DNA from: Castellaniella sp034675905
Lineage (GTDB): Bacteria; Pseudomonadota; Gammaproteobacteria; Burkholderiales; Burkholderiaceae_B
Length of the DNA: 64,000 nt
Reading direction: 5' to 3'
Assembly: GCF_034675905.1 (NCBI RefSeq)
Contig: NZ_JAUCCV010000009.1
Location: forward strand, 124,001-188,000
Part shown: positions 26,409 through 35,775 of the stretch, in pieces
Numbering within the stretch: position 1 is the first letter of the stretch
How the letters are laid out: each line of letters starts with the position of its first letter
Notes under the pieces: generated by a model
Databases searched by the model: none
What the model saw: the letters and a program-made list of their open reading frames with translations, nothing else
Told to the model about the DNA's origin: nothing
Position numbers and translations under genes: made by a program

Positions 26409-29400
26409 TGACGGGGTTCCACGGTGGGGTTCGTGACAGGCACGAGGGGGGCGGGTGTAGCAGGCTTGGCGCGTCGGGCAGGAATGCGTCCGGCGATCGT
26501 GCGCAGCAGCACGTAGAACACCGGGGTCAGATACAGGCCGAATGCGGTGACGCCCAGCATGCCGAAGAAGACGGCGATACCCATGGCGTGGCGCATTTCC
26601 GCGCCTGCGCCGGAGGACAGTACCAGCGGCACGATGCCCATGATGAAGGCGATGGACGTCATCAGAATGGGGCGCAGCCGCAGGCGGCTGGCTTCCCGGG
26701 CAGCCTGCGCCGCCGACATGCCTTGGGCCTCCAGTTCGCGTGCGAATTCGACGATCAGGATGGCGTTCTTGCAGGCCAGGCCGACCAGTACCATAAGCCC
26801 TATCTGGGTGAATATATTGTTGTCACCCTGAGTCAGCCAGACGCCGGTCAGCGCCGCCAGCGCGCTCATGGGCACGATCAGGATGACCGCCAGCGGCAGC
26901 GCCAGACTCTCGTAGAGTGCAGCCAGCACCAGAAAGACCAGCAGGACGCTGATGGGAAACACCCAGAGCCCGGCGTTGCCGGCCAGGATTTCCTGGTAGG
27001 TCAGATCCGTCCATTCAAACTTGATGCCTTTGGGCAACGTCGATGCAGCGATGCGTTCGGCGCTGGCCTGGGCTTCGCCGGATGAGTAGCCAGGGGCGGG
27101 GCCGCTATTGATGTCGGCGGCGGTGTAGCCGTTGTAGCGCACGACCATCTCAGGTCCATAGGTCGGCGTCAGGGTGGCCAGGGACCCCAGCGGCACCATG
27201 GCGCCTGAAGCGCTGCGCGTCTTCAGCTGCAGAATGTCTTCTGGACGTGAGCGGAAGGGCGCATCGGCCTGAGCCTTGACCTGGTACACACGCCCGAAGC
27301 GGTTGAAGTCATTGACGTAGAGCGAACCCAGGTAGATCTGCATGGTGTCGAACACGTTCGTGATGGGCACGCCCAGCTGCTTGGCCTTGACCCGGTCGAG
27401 ATCCACGTCGAGCTGGGGCACATTGATCTGATAGCTGGAAAAGGTGGGCCCCAGCTCAGGCGCCTGCGCAGCTTTGGCCAGAAAGCTCTGGACTGCGTCG
27501 TTCAGGCGGTCGTAGCCCAGGCCGGCCGTGTCCTCGATCTGCAGCTTGAATCCGCCGACCGTGCCCAGGCCCATGACTGGCGGCGGCGGAAAGACCGCGA
27601 TGAAAGCTTCCTTGATCCCGGCAAACTGCTGGCTGAGCGAGGCGGTAATGGCTTGTGCCGACAGGGCTTCGTCGCGGCGCTGATCAAAATCGTCCAGCGC
27701 CATGAAGACAACGGCGGCGCTCGAGCTGTTGGTGAAGCCGTTGATCGACAGGCCGGGAAAGGCGATGACGTTCTTCACGCCCGCTTGGGCCATGGCGATG
27801 TCGCTCATGTGGCGGACGACGGCGTCGGTGCGCTCCAGCGAGGCGCCGCTGGGCAGTTGCGCGAAACTGACCAGATACTGCTTGTCCTGTCCGGGTACAA
27901 AGCCGCTCGGGACGATGTGAGCCACTGCAGCCGTGAGTGCGAGCAGGACCAGGTAGACGCCCAGGGTCGTACCCTTGCGTCGCACGACTGCCTCGACGCC
28001 TTGAGCGTAGCGATCGGAGGCTCGTCCGAACGCGCGGTTGAATGCGCGGAAGAAACCGCCCAGGATGCGGTTCATGCCCCGGGTCAGCGCATCAGGCCTT
28101 GCCCCGTGGGGCTTTAGCAAGAGGGCGGCCAGCGCCGGCGACAGCGTCAATGAGTTGAACGCCGAAATGACCGTCGAGATGGCGATCGTCATGGCGAACT
28201 GCTTGAAGAACTGTCCGCTCAGCCCTGTCATGAAGGCCAGCGGCACGAATACGGCCACCAGTGTCAGGGCGATAGCGATGATCGGGCCGCTGACTTCACG
28301 CATGGCGCGGTAGGTCGCGTCGCGCGGGCTCAGGCCGGCTTCGATATTGCGTTCCACGTTCTCGACGACCACGATGGCGTCGTCCACCACGATGCCGATC
28401 GCCAGGACCAGGCCGAACAGGGACAGCGCGTTGATGGTGTAGCCGAACGCCAGCATCAGGGAGAAGGTGCCGATGATCGAAATCGGCACCGCGAGCAGCG
28501 GGATGATGGAAGCGCGCCAGGTCTGCAGGAAGACGATGACGACGAGCACCACCAAAGCGATGGCCTCGAGCAGCGTCGATATCACCGCCTGGATGCTGGA
28601 TCGCACGAACTGGGTAGGATCGTAGACGATACGGCTTTCCAGTGAGGCGGGGAAATCCGCCGACAGCGTTTGCATGGTGTCGCGCACGGCATCGGAAATA
28701 GCCAGCGCATTGGCGCCCGGCGCCGCCATGATCGCCATGCCGACGGCCGGTTTGTTATCCAGCAGGGATCGCAGCGCATATTCGGAGGCCGCGAGTTCGA
28801 TGCGCGCCACGTCGTGCAACCGGATGATGCCGCCGTCCGGCGAGGATTTCAGAACAATGTCGCCGAATTCCTCTTCCGTTTTCAGGCGGCCTTGCGCGTT
28901 GACCGAGAGCTGCATGGCGACGCCGGGGCTGCTCGGAGAGGCGCCGATGACGCCGGCGGCCACCTGGACGTTTTGTTCCCGAATGGCGGCGACGATGTCG
29001 CTGGCGGTCAATCCGCGTGCCGCGACCTTCCCCGGGTCGAGCCAGACGCGCATCGCATAGTCGCCCGCGCCCCAGACCTGCACTTCGCCCACGCCGGGGA
29101 TGCGCGCCAGCCTGTCCTTGACGTTCAGGACGGCATAGTTGCGCAGATAGGTCAGGTCGTAGCGCTGGTCGGGTGAGATCAGATGCACGACCATCGTCAG
29201 GGCGGGGGTGGCCTTGATCGTCGTCACGCCCAGGCGCTGCACGTCCTCGGGCAGGCGGGGCAGGGCTTGTGCAACCCGGTTCTGCACCAGTTGCTGGGCC
29301 TTGTCGGGGTCCATGCCCAGATGAAAATTGATCGTCACCGCCAGGTTGCCGTCGCTATTGGCCTGCGACTGCATGTACAGCATGTTCTCGACCCCGTTGA

Positions 29401-29611
29401 TGGCCTCTTCCAGCGGCGCAGCTACCGTCTCGGCGATCACCTTGGGGTTGGCTCCTGGGAACTGGGCGCGTACCACGACCGAAGGCGGGACAACTTCCGG
29501 GTATTCGGAAATCGGCAACTGGAAAACGGAGAGCAGGCCGGCCAGCAGGATCAGGACGGAGAGCACGGCCGCGAAGATCGGCCGGTCGATAAAGAATCTG
29601 GAAATATTCAT
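26405..29611 (-). CDS. RND multidrug efflux permease (HAE1 family, MexF-like)
   Basis: Inner-membrane proton/drug antiporter of a tripartite pump. The 1068-residue protein begins MNISRFFIDRPIFAAVLSVL and has twelve predicted helices with two large periplasmic loops. The proton-relay residues are present: the Asp pair in GIVVDDAIVVVENVERN and the Lys in GLACKNAILIVEFA. Phrases such as ISEYPEVVPPSVVVRAQFPG and PGLSINGFTNSSSA are close to Pseudomonas MexF, pointing to a MexEF-OprN-like pump (chloramphenicol, quinolone or related substrates are typical of that type; the substrate here is unknown). It lies 8 bases after the adaptor gene. Confidence 0.93.
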   Translation of the reverse strand: MNISRFFIDRPIFAAVLSVLILLAGLLSVFQLPISEYPEVVPPSVVVRAQFPGANPKVIAETVAAPLEEAINGVENMLYMQSQANSDGNLAVTINFHLGMDPDKAQQLVQNRVAQALPRLPEDVQRLGVTTIKATPALTMVVHLISPDQRYDLTYLRNYAVLNVKDRLARIPGVGEVQVWGAGDYAMRVWLDPGKVAARGLTASDIVAAIREQNVQVAAGVIGASPSSPGVAMQLSVNAQGRLKTEEEFGDIVLKSSPDGGIIRLHDVARIELAASEYALRSLLDNKPAVGMAIMAAPGANALAISDAVRDTMQTLSADFPASLESRIVYDPTQFVRSSIQAVISTLLEAIALVVLVVIVFLQTWRASIIPLLAVPISIIGTFSLMLAFGYTINALSLFGLVLAIGIVVDDAIVVVENVERNIEAGLSPRDATYRAMREVSGPIIAIALTLVAVFVPLAFMTGLSGQFFKQFAMTIAISTVISAFNSLTLSPALAALLLKPHGARPDALTRGMNRILGGFFRAFNRAFGRASDRYAQGVEAVVRRKGTTLGVYLVLLALTAAVAHIVPSGFVPGQDKQYLVSFAQLPSGASLERTDAVVRHMSDIAMAQAGVKNVIAFPGLSINGFTNSSSAAVVFMALDDFDQRRDEALSAQAITASLSQQFAGIKEAFIAVFPPPPVMGLGTVGGFKLQIEDTAGLGYDRLNDAVQSFLAKAAQAPELGPTFSSYQINVPQLDVDLDRVKAKQLGVPITNVFDTMQIYLGSLYVNDFNRFGRVYQVKAQADAPFRSRPEDILQLKTRSASGAMVPLGSLATLTPTYGPEMVVRYNGYTAADINSGPAPGYSSGEAQASAERIAASTLPKGIKFEWTDLTYQEILAGNAGLWVFPISVLLVFLVLAALYESLALPLAVILIVPMSALAALTGVWLTQGDNNIFTQIGLMVLVGLACKNAILIVEFARELEAQGMSAAQAAREASRLRLRPILMTSIAFIMGIVPLVLSSGAGAEMRHAMGIAVFFGMLGVTAFGLYLTPVFYVLLRTIAGRIPARRAKPATPAPLVPVTNPTVEPRQ

Positions 29612-29619
29612 GGGATTTT

Positions 29620-30834
29620 TCAGGATTGCTGCTGTTGGTCCGGTGCGGTGGGGGGGATGGCGTCAGGGGCGTGCGCTGCGAGCCTGCCGTCATCGGCAGC
29701 GACGGGTGTGGGCGCGACCGTGTCTCCCGGACGGATACGCTGTATGCCGTTCACGACGACTCGGTCGCCAGCCGTCAAACCGGCACGGACGACGCGCCAG
29801 CCCTCGCGTCCGGCTCCCAGGGTCACTTCCCGGTAGGCCACTTTGTTGGCGTCGTCCAGGACCAGGACGAAGCGCTTGGCCTGATCGGTGCCGATCACCT
29901 TTTCCCGCAGCAGCACGGCATCGTGAGACGCGCCGGTTCCCAGCCGGACCTTGGCGTAGAGCCCGGGCCGCAGCAGGCCGTCCGGGTTGTCAAATAGCGC
30001 CCGCACCCGGATCGTTCCGCTGTTGGGGTCCAGGCTGTTGTCCAGGAATGCAAGCGTGCCTTGGCGCGGATATCCCTGTTCGTTGGCCAGGCCCATCGAA
30101 ACGGGGATGGAGGCTCGAGCGTTCGCCGAGGCGGCGCCGTTCATCTGCAGAAAGGCCTGCTCGTCTATGTCGAACGAGGCGTAGAGTTGCGAGACGGAGA
30201 CTAGGGTGGTCAGAGGCTGCGCGCGCCCGATGCGGACCACATTGCCTGCAGTCGCCTCTGCTTTCGAGACGCGGCCGCTGATGGGCGCCGTGATGTGGGT
30301 GTGTTCCAGATCGAGGCGCGCTGATTGCAGTGCGGCTTGTGCGGCCTGCTGGCGGGCGGCTGCTTCGCGCGCTGCGTTGCGTTTTTCCTCGAAGTCCTGT
30401 CGGGCAATGGCATTGCCGGCCAGCAGGCGTTGGGCTCGGCTCAGGTCCGCTTTGGTGTAAGCGACTCTCGCGCTGGCCGCCGTCAATTGGGCTTGCGCCT
30501 CGTCCACGGCGGCCTGATAGGGGCGTGGGTCGATGGTGAACAGCGGGTCGCCGCGCTGGACCAGTGCGCCATCCTTGAAATGGATCCGCGTCAGGGTGCC
30601 GGAGACCAGCGGCTGGATATCCACCTGGTCCACCGCCTCCAGGCGTCCGGAATACTCGCGCCAGTCCGTGATTTCCTGATATTGGATCGTGGCGACGTCC
30701 ACCGGGATGGCAGGCGTGGCGGACGACTCACCGCTGGCGAGCCCGCCCTCGCTGTCGCGCATGAGCAGGAGACCGCCGGCCAGCAGCAGCCCGGCGAGAG
30801 CAACAGCGGCATGTCGTGCATGGAAAGAGAACAT
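29620..30834 (-). CDS. RND efflux periplasmic adaptor (MexE-like membrane fusion protein)
   Basis: Links the RND permease to the outer membrane channel. The 404-residue protein has an N-terminal hydrophobic anchor without a lipobox cysteine, so it is probably membrane-anchored rather than lipidated. Then come the lipoyl/barrel segments (YSGRLEAVDQVDIQPLVSGT; FTIDPRPYQAAVDEAQAQL), a coiled-coil hairpin (about 100-170) and the HTHITAPISGRVSKAEATAGN motif. It is the first gene of the operon, with its promoter in 30835-30968, shared with the divergent LysR gene. Confidence 0.92.
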   Translation of the reverse strand: MFSFHARHAAVALAGLLLAGGLLLMRDSEGGLASGESSATPAIPVDVATIQYQEITDWREYSGRLEAVDQVDIQPLVSGTLTRIHFKDGALVQRGDPLFTIDPRPYQAAVDEAQAQLTAASARVAYTKADLSRAQRLLAGNAIARQDFEEKRNAAREAAARQQAAQAALQSARLDLEHTHITAPISGRVSKAEATAGNVVRIGRAQPLTTLVSVSQLYASFDIDEQAFLQMNGAASANARASIPVSMGLANEQGYPRQGTLAFLDNSLDPNSGTIRVRALFDNPDGLLRPGLYAKVRLGTGASHDAVLLREKVIGTDQAKRFVLVLDDANKVAYREVTLGAGREGWRVVRAGLTAGDRVVVNGIQRIRPGDTVAPTPVAADDGRLAAHAPDAIPPTAPDQQQQS

Positions 30835-30968
30835 GAGGATTCCTTTTGAACAGTGCGCTATTATTTGTTTTTCGCGGATTTGGATAAATCCTCTGTTTTT
30901 ATAATCACTGTTTAATAAAACTAAACAATGGCGCGCCGCCGATATCGCGCTACGCCCGGAGTACGGAT
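30835..30968. promoter_or_regulatory. Divergent promoter region between efflux operon and LysR regulator
   Basis: AT-rich 134 bases between two divergent genes. It contains a 6-bp palindrome, GGATTT at 30876-30881 and AAATCC at 30886-30891, and a TATAAT hexamer at 30900-30905 on the plus strand. LysR-type regulators usually bind such an interval and switch on the divergent operon. The exact operator and start sites are not established. Confidence 0.5.
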
Positions 30969-31994
30969 ATGGATCATCTTCAAGCGATGCGCGTGTTTAC
31001 ACGGGTCGTTGATGCCAACAGCTTCACCCTGGCTGCCGACAGCCTGAACATGCCGCGCGCTACCGTGAGCACGGTCGTTCGCAGGTTGGAACGTCACCTG
31101 GGGGCGCGTTTGTTGAATCGCAGCACCCGTCGCCTGAGCCTGACGCCTGATGGCGCGGCTTATTACGAGCGCTGTACCGGTATCCTGGCCGATGTCGAGG
31201 ATGCGGAATCGGCTTTTCGGGATCGCGCTCGAGGCCCGCGTGGCCGTTTACGCATCGATGCGCCGCCCTCGCTGGGCCGGCTGATTCTGATCCCCAAACT
31301 ATGCGATTTTCATCATCGCTATCCCGATATCGAGCTGGTCGTCGGCCTGAGCGACCGGCAGGTCGATATGGTGCAGGATGCCGTCGACTGCGTGCTGCGG
31401 ATCGGCGAACTGCAGGATTCCTCGCTGATCGCCAAGCGCATCGGCATCTTCAAGACGGTCACCTGCGCGGCGCCTTCCTATATCGAGCGCTACGGGTCGC
31501 CACAGGCTATCGAGGATCTGGACCGTCATCGGGCGGTCAACTATTTCGTGACGCGCACCGGGCGCAATCTGGACCTGAGCTTCAAGGTCGGGGACGAAAT
31601 CGTGAACGTCCCGCTCAAGGGCGCCTTGTCCGTCAACGATGCCGAGGCCTACGTCAGTGCGGGGGTGGCTGGGTTCGGCCTGATTCAGCCTCCGCGCTAC
31701 ATGGTCGAGCCACTGCTGGAGTCTGGTGAACTGGTCGAGATTCTGGAGGCATGGTCGCCGCCATCGGTGCCGATTTCCGTCGTCTATCAGCAAAATCGTC
31801 ACCTGTCATCCAAGGTTCACGTGTTCGTGGATTGGATCACCGATGTCTTCCAGGGATGCGAGCGAATGAAGAAATGCGGGGGGGATGGGGGTGACCGGCT
31901 GGATCGGGATTGCCGTTTTGCCGCAAATCCGGCGGCTGCCTATGGACTGCAGGAACTGCTGGAGCAGCGCAATCTGCTGGAAAGCGTGCTGTAG
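30969..31994 (+). CDS. LysR-family transcriptional regulator of the adjacent efflux operon
   Basis: DNA-binding regulator with an N-terminal winged helix-turn-helix (MDHLQAMRVFTRVVDANSFT ... RRLERHLGARLLNRSTRRLS, residues 1-60) and a periplasmic-binding-like effector domain. It resembles the subgroup with the IDAPPSLGRLILIPKLCDF opening. Its divergent placement suggests it controls the RND operon, as MexT does for mexEF-oprN. The protein is 341 residues, some 40 longer than usual. The extra C-terminus begins after VDWITDVFQGCERM at a G7 run (31877-31883) and has no family character, which may reflect an indel that removed the original stop. Confidence 0.88.
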   Translation: MDHLQAMRVFTRVVDANSFTLAADSLNMPRATVSTVVRRLERHLGARLLNRSTRRLSLTPDGAAYYERCTGILADVEDAESAFRDRARGPRGRLRIDAPPSLGRLILIPKLCDFHHRYPDIELVVGLSDRQVDMVQDAVDCVLRIGELQDSSLIAKRIGIFKTVTCAAPSYIERYGSPQAIEDLDRHRAVNYFVTRTGRNLDLSFKVGDEIVNVPLKGALSVNDAEAYVSAGVAGFGLIQPPRYMVEPLLESGELVEILEAWSPPSVPISVVYQQNRHLSSKVHVFVDWITDVFQGCERMKKCGGDGGDRLDRDCRFAANPAAAYGLQELLEQRNLLESVL

Positions 31995-32140
31995 TGCTTG
32001 GGATGGATCTTGGCCTGTTTGTCCCGGGTCGGCATCGGCGGCGTCGCATCCCATCCGTACCGCAGCATCAGGCTAGTCTTGATAAGCCACTGATTTTATT
32101 AATTATTGGTGCTATGCTGTCGACCGAGCAATTAAGCTGG

Positions 32141-32225
32141 TGGTGCGAACGGAGAGACTTGAACTCTCACGCCTTTCGGCGCCAGAACCTAAATCTGGTG
32201 CGTCTACCAATTCCGCCACGTTCGC
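32141..32225 (-). tRNA. tRNA-Leu (anticodon UAG)
   Basis: An 85-base class II tRNA read on the minus strand. The acceptor stem GCGAACG pairs with CGTTCGC, followed by encoded ACCA. The anticodon stem CCAGA/TCTGG encloses TTTAGGT with anticodon TAG. A long variable arm (GGCGCCGAAAGGCGT region) and a T-arm with GTTCAAGTC are present. It reads CUA and, by wobble, other CUN leucine codons. Confidence 0.96.
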
Positions 32226-32239
32226 TAGGTTAGCCGAGC

Positions 32240-32245
32240 ATTATA
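32240..32245 (-). promoter_or_regulatory. Probable -10 element for tRNA-Leu
   Basis: A perfect TATAAT on the minus strand, followed by a GC-rich discriminator (GCTCGGC) typical of stable-RNA promoters, lies 15 bases before the mature 5' end of the tRNA. A good -35 hexamer is not obvious at the standard distance. Confidence 0.5.
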
Positions 32246-32339
32246 GCGTGAAACCCCTTGCATCCCGGCGCTTCTACGCCGCCTTCGACTTTCCGCTAAA
32301 ATAGCCCGTTCACTGTCCATTACTATCAATAGGTTCCGA

Positions 32340-33650
32340 ATGCAGCCCGTGGTTGAAAAACTGTCCGGCCTGGAGCGCCGTGTCGATCTGAGCGTTTCTG
32401 TGGCCGACATCGAGAAAGAAGTCCAGGCACAACTCAAACGCGTCGCCCGCACAGCCAAGGTCCAGGGGTTTCGCCCCGGCAAGGCCCCGCTGTCCGTGAT
32501 CGAGCGCAGCCATGGCCCCTCGGTGCGCTATGACGTCATCAATACCCAGATCGGTAAGTCTCTGGACAAGGTCATCGCCGACGCCAATCTGCGCGTCGCC
32601 GGTTCCCCCAGCCTGGAACCCAAGGTCGATGACGCCGAAGAAGGCGTCATGGCGTTTTCCGCCACCTTCGAGGTCTACCCCGAGGTCGAACTGCCGGATC
32701 TGTCCAGCCTGAAGATCACCCGCAGCGCCGCCCAGGTGGGCGATGCGGAAGTGCAAAAGACCATCGACATCCTGCGCCAGCAGCGCACCATTTTCAAGGC
32801 GGCCGCTGACCGCGCGGCCCAGGACGGCGATCGCGTCACCCTGGACTTCGTCGGCACCATCGATGGCGTAGCCTTTGATGGCGGCACCGCTCAGGACTTT
32901 CCCTTTGTGTTGGGTCAGGGCCGCATGCTGCCCGCTTTTGAAACCGCCGCAACCGGTCTGAAAGCCGGCGAAACGAAAACCTTCCCGCTGGATTTCCCGG
33001 AAGACTACGGCAGCGCGGCTGTGGCCGGGAAGCAGGCTGAATTCACCATCACGGTGAAAGAAGTCGCCGAACCCGAATTGCCCGCTATCGACGCTGATTT
33101 CGCGAAATCCCTGGGCCAGGCCGAAGGCGACGTTGACGCCTTGCTGGCCGATGTGCGCGGTAATGTCGAACGCGAAGCCCAGGCTCGCGCCAAAGGCCGC
33201 ACCAAGGCCAGCGTGATGGACGCCCTGGCGTCGGCTTGCACCTTCGACCTGCCCAAGGCGCTGGTGGACAACGAAGTCGCCGGCCGCACCGCTGCCGCCC
33301 GCGAAGAACTCAAGCAGCGCGGCCTGCCCAATGCCGACTCCATCCCCATCCCGGAAGACACCTTCCGTCCGGAAGCCGAACGCCGCGTGCGTCTGGGCCT
33401 GCTGGTCGGCGAACTGATCAAGGCCGCTGACCTCAAGGCCAAGCCCGAACAGGTCCGCGAGCGCATCGAGGAATTCGCCAAGAGCTACGAGCAACCGGCT
33501 CAGGTCGTCGCCTACTATCTGTCCGATCGTCAGCGCCGCGCTGAAATCGAATCGCTGGTGCTCGAAGACAACGTCGTCGATCATGTCCTGGCTGCCGCTC
33601 AGGTGACCGACGAAACCGTGGATTTTGATACCTTGATGGGAACACGTTGA
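32340..33650 (+). CDS. tig: Trigger factor (ribosome-associated chaperone/PPIase)
   Basis: Binds the ribosomal exit tunnel and shields nascent chains. The N-terminal domain contains the ribosome-docking loop in GFRPGKAPLSVIE. The FKBP-type PPIase domain (about 155-240) includes GDRVTLDFVGTIDGVAFDGG and GLKAGETKTFPLDFPEDY. A helical C-terminal chaperone domain ends at residue 436, the usual length. The stop TGA shares one base with the ATG of clpP. It heads the tig-clpP-clpX-lon proteostasis cluster found across proteobacteria. Confidence 0.97.
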   Translation: MQPVVEKLSGLERRVDLSVSVADIEKEVQAQLKRVARTAKVQGFRPGKAPLSVIERSHGPSVRYDVINTQIGKSLDKVIADANLRVAGSPSLEPKVDDAEEGVMAFSATFEVYPEVELPDLSSLKITRSAAQVGDAEVQKTIDILRQQRTIFKAAADRAAQDGDRVTLDFVGTIDGVAFDGGTAQDFPFVLGQGRMLPAFETAATGLKAGETKTFPLDFPEDYGSAAVAGKQAEFTITVKEVAEPELPAIDADFAKSLGQAEGDVDALLADVRGNVEREAQARAKGRTKASVMDALASACTFDLPKALVDNEVAGRTAAAREELKQRGLPNADSIPIPEDTFRPEAERRVRLGLLVGELIKAADLKAKPEQVRERIEEFAKSYEQPAQVVAYYLSDRQRRAEIESLVLEDNVVDHVLAAAQVTDETVDFDTLMGTR

Positions 33651-34309
33651 TGTCCAGGTTCACCGATTTCTATGCATCGATGTATGGGGGCGACTCCGTC
33701 ACTCCCACCGGCTTGGGCTACGTGCCCATCGTCATCGAGCAGTCCGGTCGCGGCGAACGCTCTTACGATATCTATTCGCGCCTGCTGCGTGAACGGGTGA
33801 TTTTCTTCGTGGGGCAGGTCAACGATCAGTCGGCCAATCTCGTCGTGGCCCAGCTGCTGTTTCTGGAATCGGAGAACCCTGATAAAGACATCTCCCTGTA
33901 TATCAACTCGCCGGGCGGGTCGGTGTATGCGGGCATGGCCATCTATGACACCATGCAGTTCGTCAAACCGGCCGTCTCCACCCTGTGCACCGGCCTGGCC
34001 GCCAGCATGGGGGCGTTCCTGCTGGCAGCGGGCGAAAAGGGCAAGCGCTATGCCTTGCCCAATTCCCGCATCATGATTCACCAGCCTTCGGGCGGGGCCC
34101 AGGGCCAGGCATCCGACATTCAGATTCAGGCCAAGGAAATCCTCAGCCTGCGCGAACGTCTGAACGGCATTCTGGCGAGCCGCACCGGGCAGGACATCGA
34201 ACGCATCGGTGTCGATACCGAGCGCGATAATTTCATGTCTGCCGACGAGGCTCAAGCCTACGGGCTGATTGACAAGGTCCTGGTTTCGCGCACTGACGAG
34301 ACCAAATAA
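33650..34309 (+). CDS. clpP: ATP-dependent Clp protease proteolytic subunit
   Basis: Serine peptidase that forms the 14-mer degradation chamber with ClpX or ClpA. The catalytic Ser lies in GLAASMGAFLL, His in RIMIHQPSGG and Asp in VDTERDNFMS. SPGGSVYAGMAIYDTMQ forms part of the substrate channel. Starting at the ATG at 33650 gives 219 residues (MSRFTDFYASMYGGDSV); a TTG one codon earlier is in frame but less likely. The one-base overlap with tig suggests coupled translation, and clpX follows after 13 bases. Confidence 0.97.
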   Translation: MSRFTDFYASMYGGDSVTPTGLGYVPIVIEQSGRGERSYDIYSRLLRERVIFFVGQVNDQSANLVVAQLLFLESENPDKDISLYINSPGGSVYAGMAIYDTMQFVKPAVSTLCTGLAASMGAFLLAAGEKGKRYALPNSRIMIHQPSGGAQGQASDIQIQAKEILSLRERLNGILASRTGQDIERIGVDTERDNFMSADEAQAYGLIDKVLVSRTDETK

Positions 34310-34322
34310 GTACGGGTTTGCC

Positions 34323-35618
<1,296 letters not shown>

Positions 35619-35658
35619 TCGCCGTTTCAAGCGGATCGATTGCCTTTATACTGAATGG

Positions 35659-35746
35659 ACAGGCGTAGGGCCTTGAAAGGCCCGCACCTGACTCCATATG
35701 GATAGGCAGGCAACACACAAAAAAGGAAGCCTGTGCTTCCTTTTTT
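35659..35746 (+). ncRNA. Candidate small RNA between clpX and lon
   Basis: A good -10 hexamer, TATACT at 35647-35652, is followed about 100 bases later by a strong intrinsic terminator ending in six T. Between them is a hairpin (GGGCCT/AGGCCC, 35668-35683). If the hexamer is used, the transcript would be about 88 bases with no ORF and an intrinsic terminator, the layout of many sRNAs. The -35 region (TTTCAA at 35625-35630) is weak. The stretch may equally be just the clpX 3' end. Confidence 0.25.
35719..35746 (+). terminator. Intrinsic terminator downstream of clpX
   Basis: The stem GGAAGC (35725-35730) / GCTTCC (35735-35740) is flanked by A6 and T6, extending the pairing to 12 bp with a 4-base loop. 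The A- and T-runs make it potentially bidirectional. It lies 30 bases before the lon start, so lon probably depends on its own promoter or on read-through. Confidence 0.8.
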
Positions 35747-35775
35747 ATTGGAATCAATCGTTTTAGGAAGCAACC

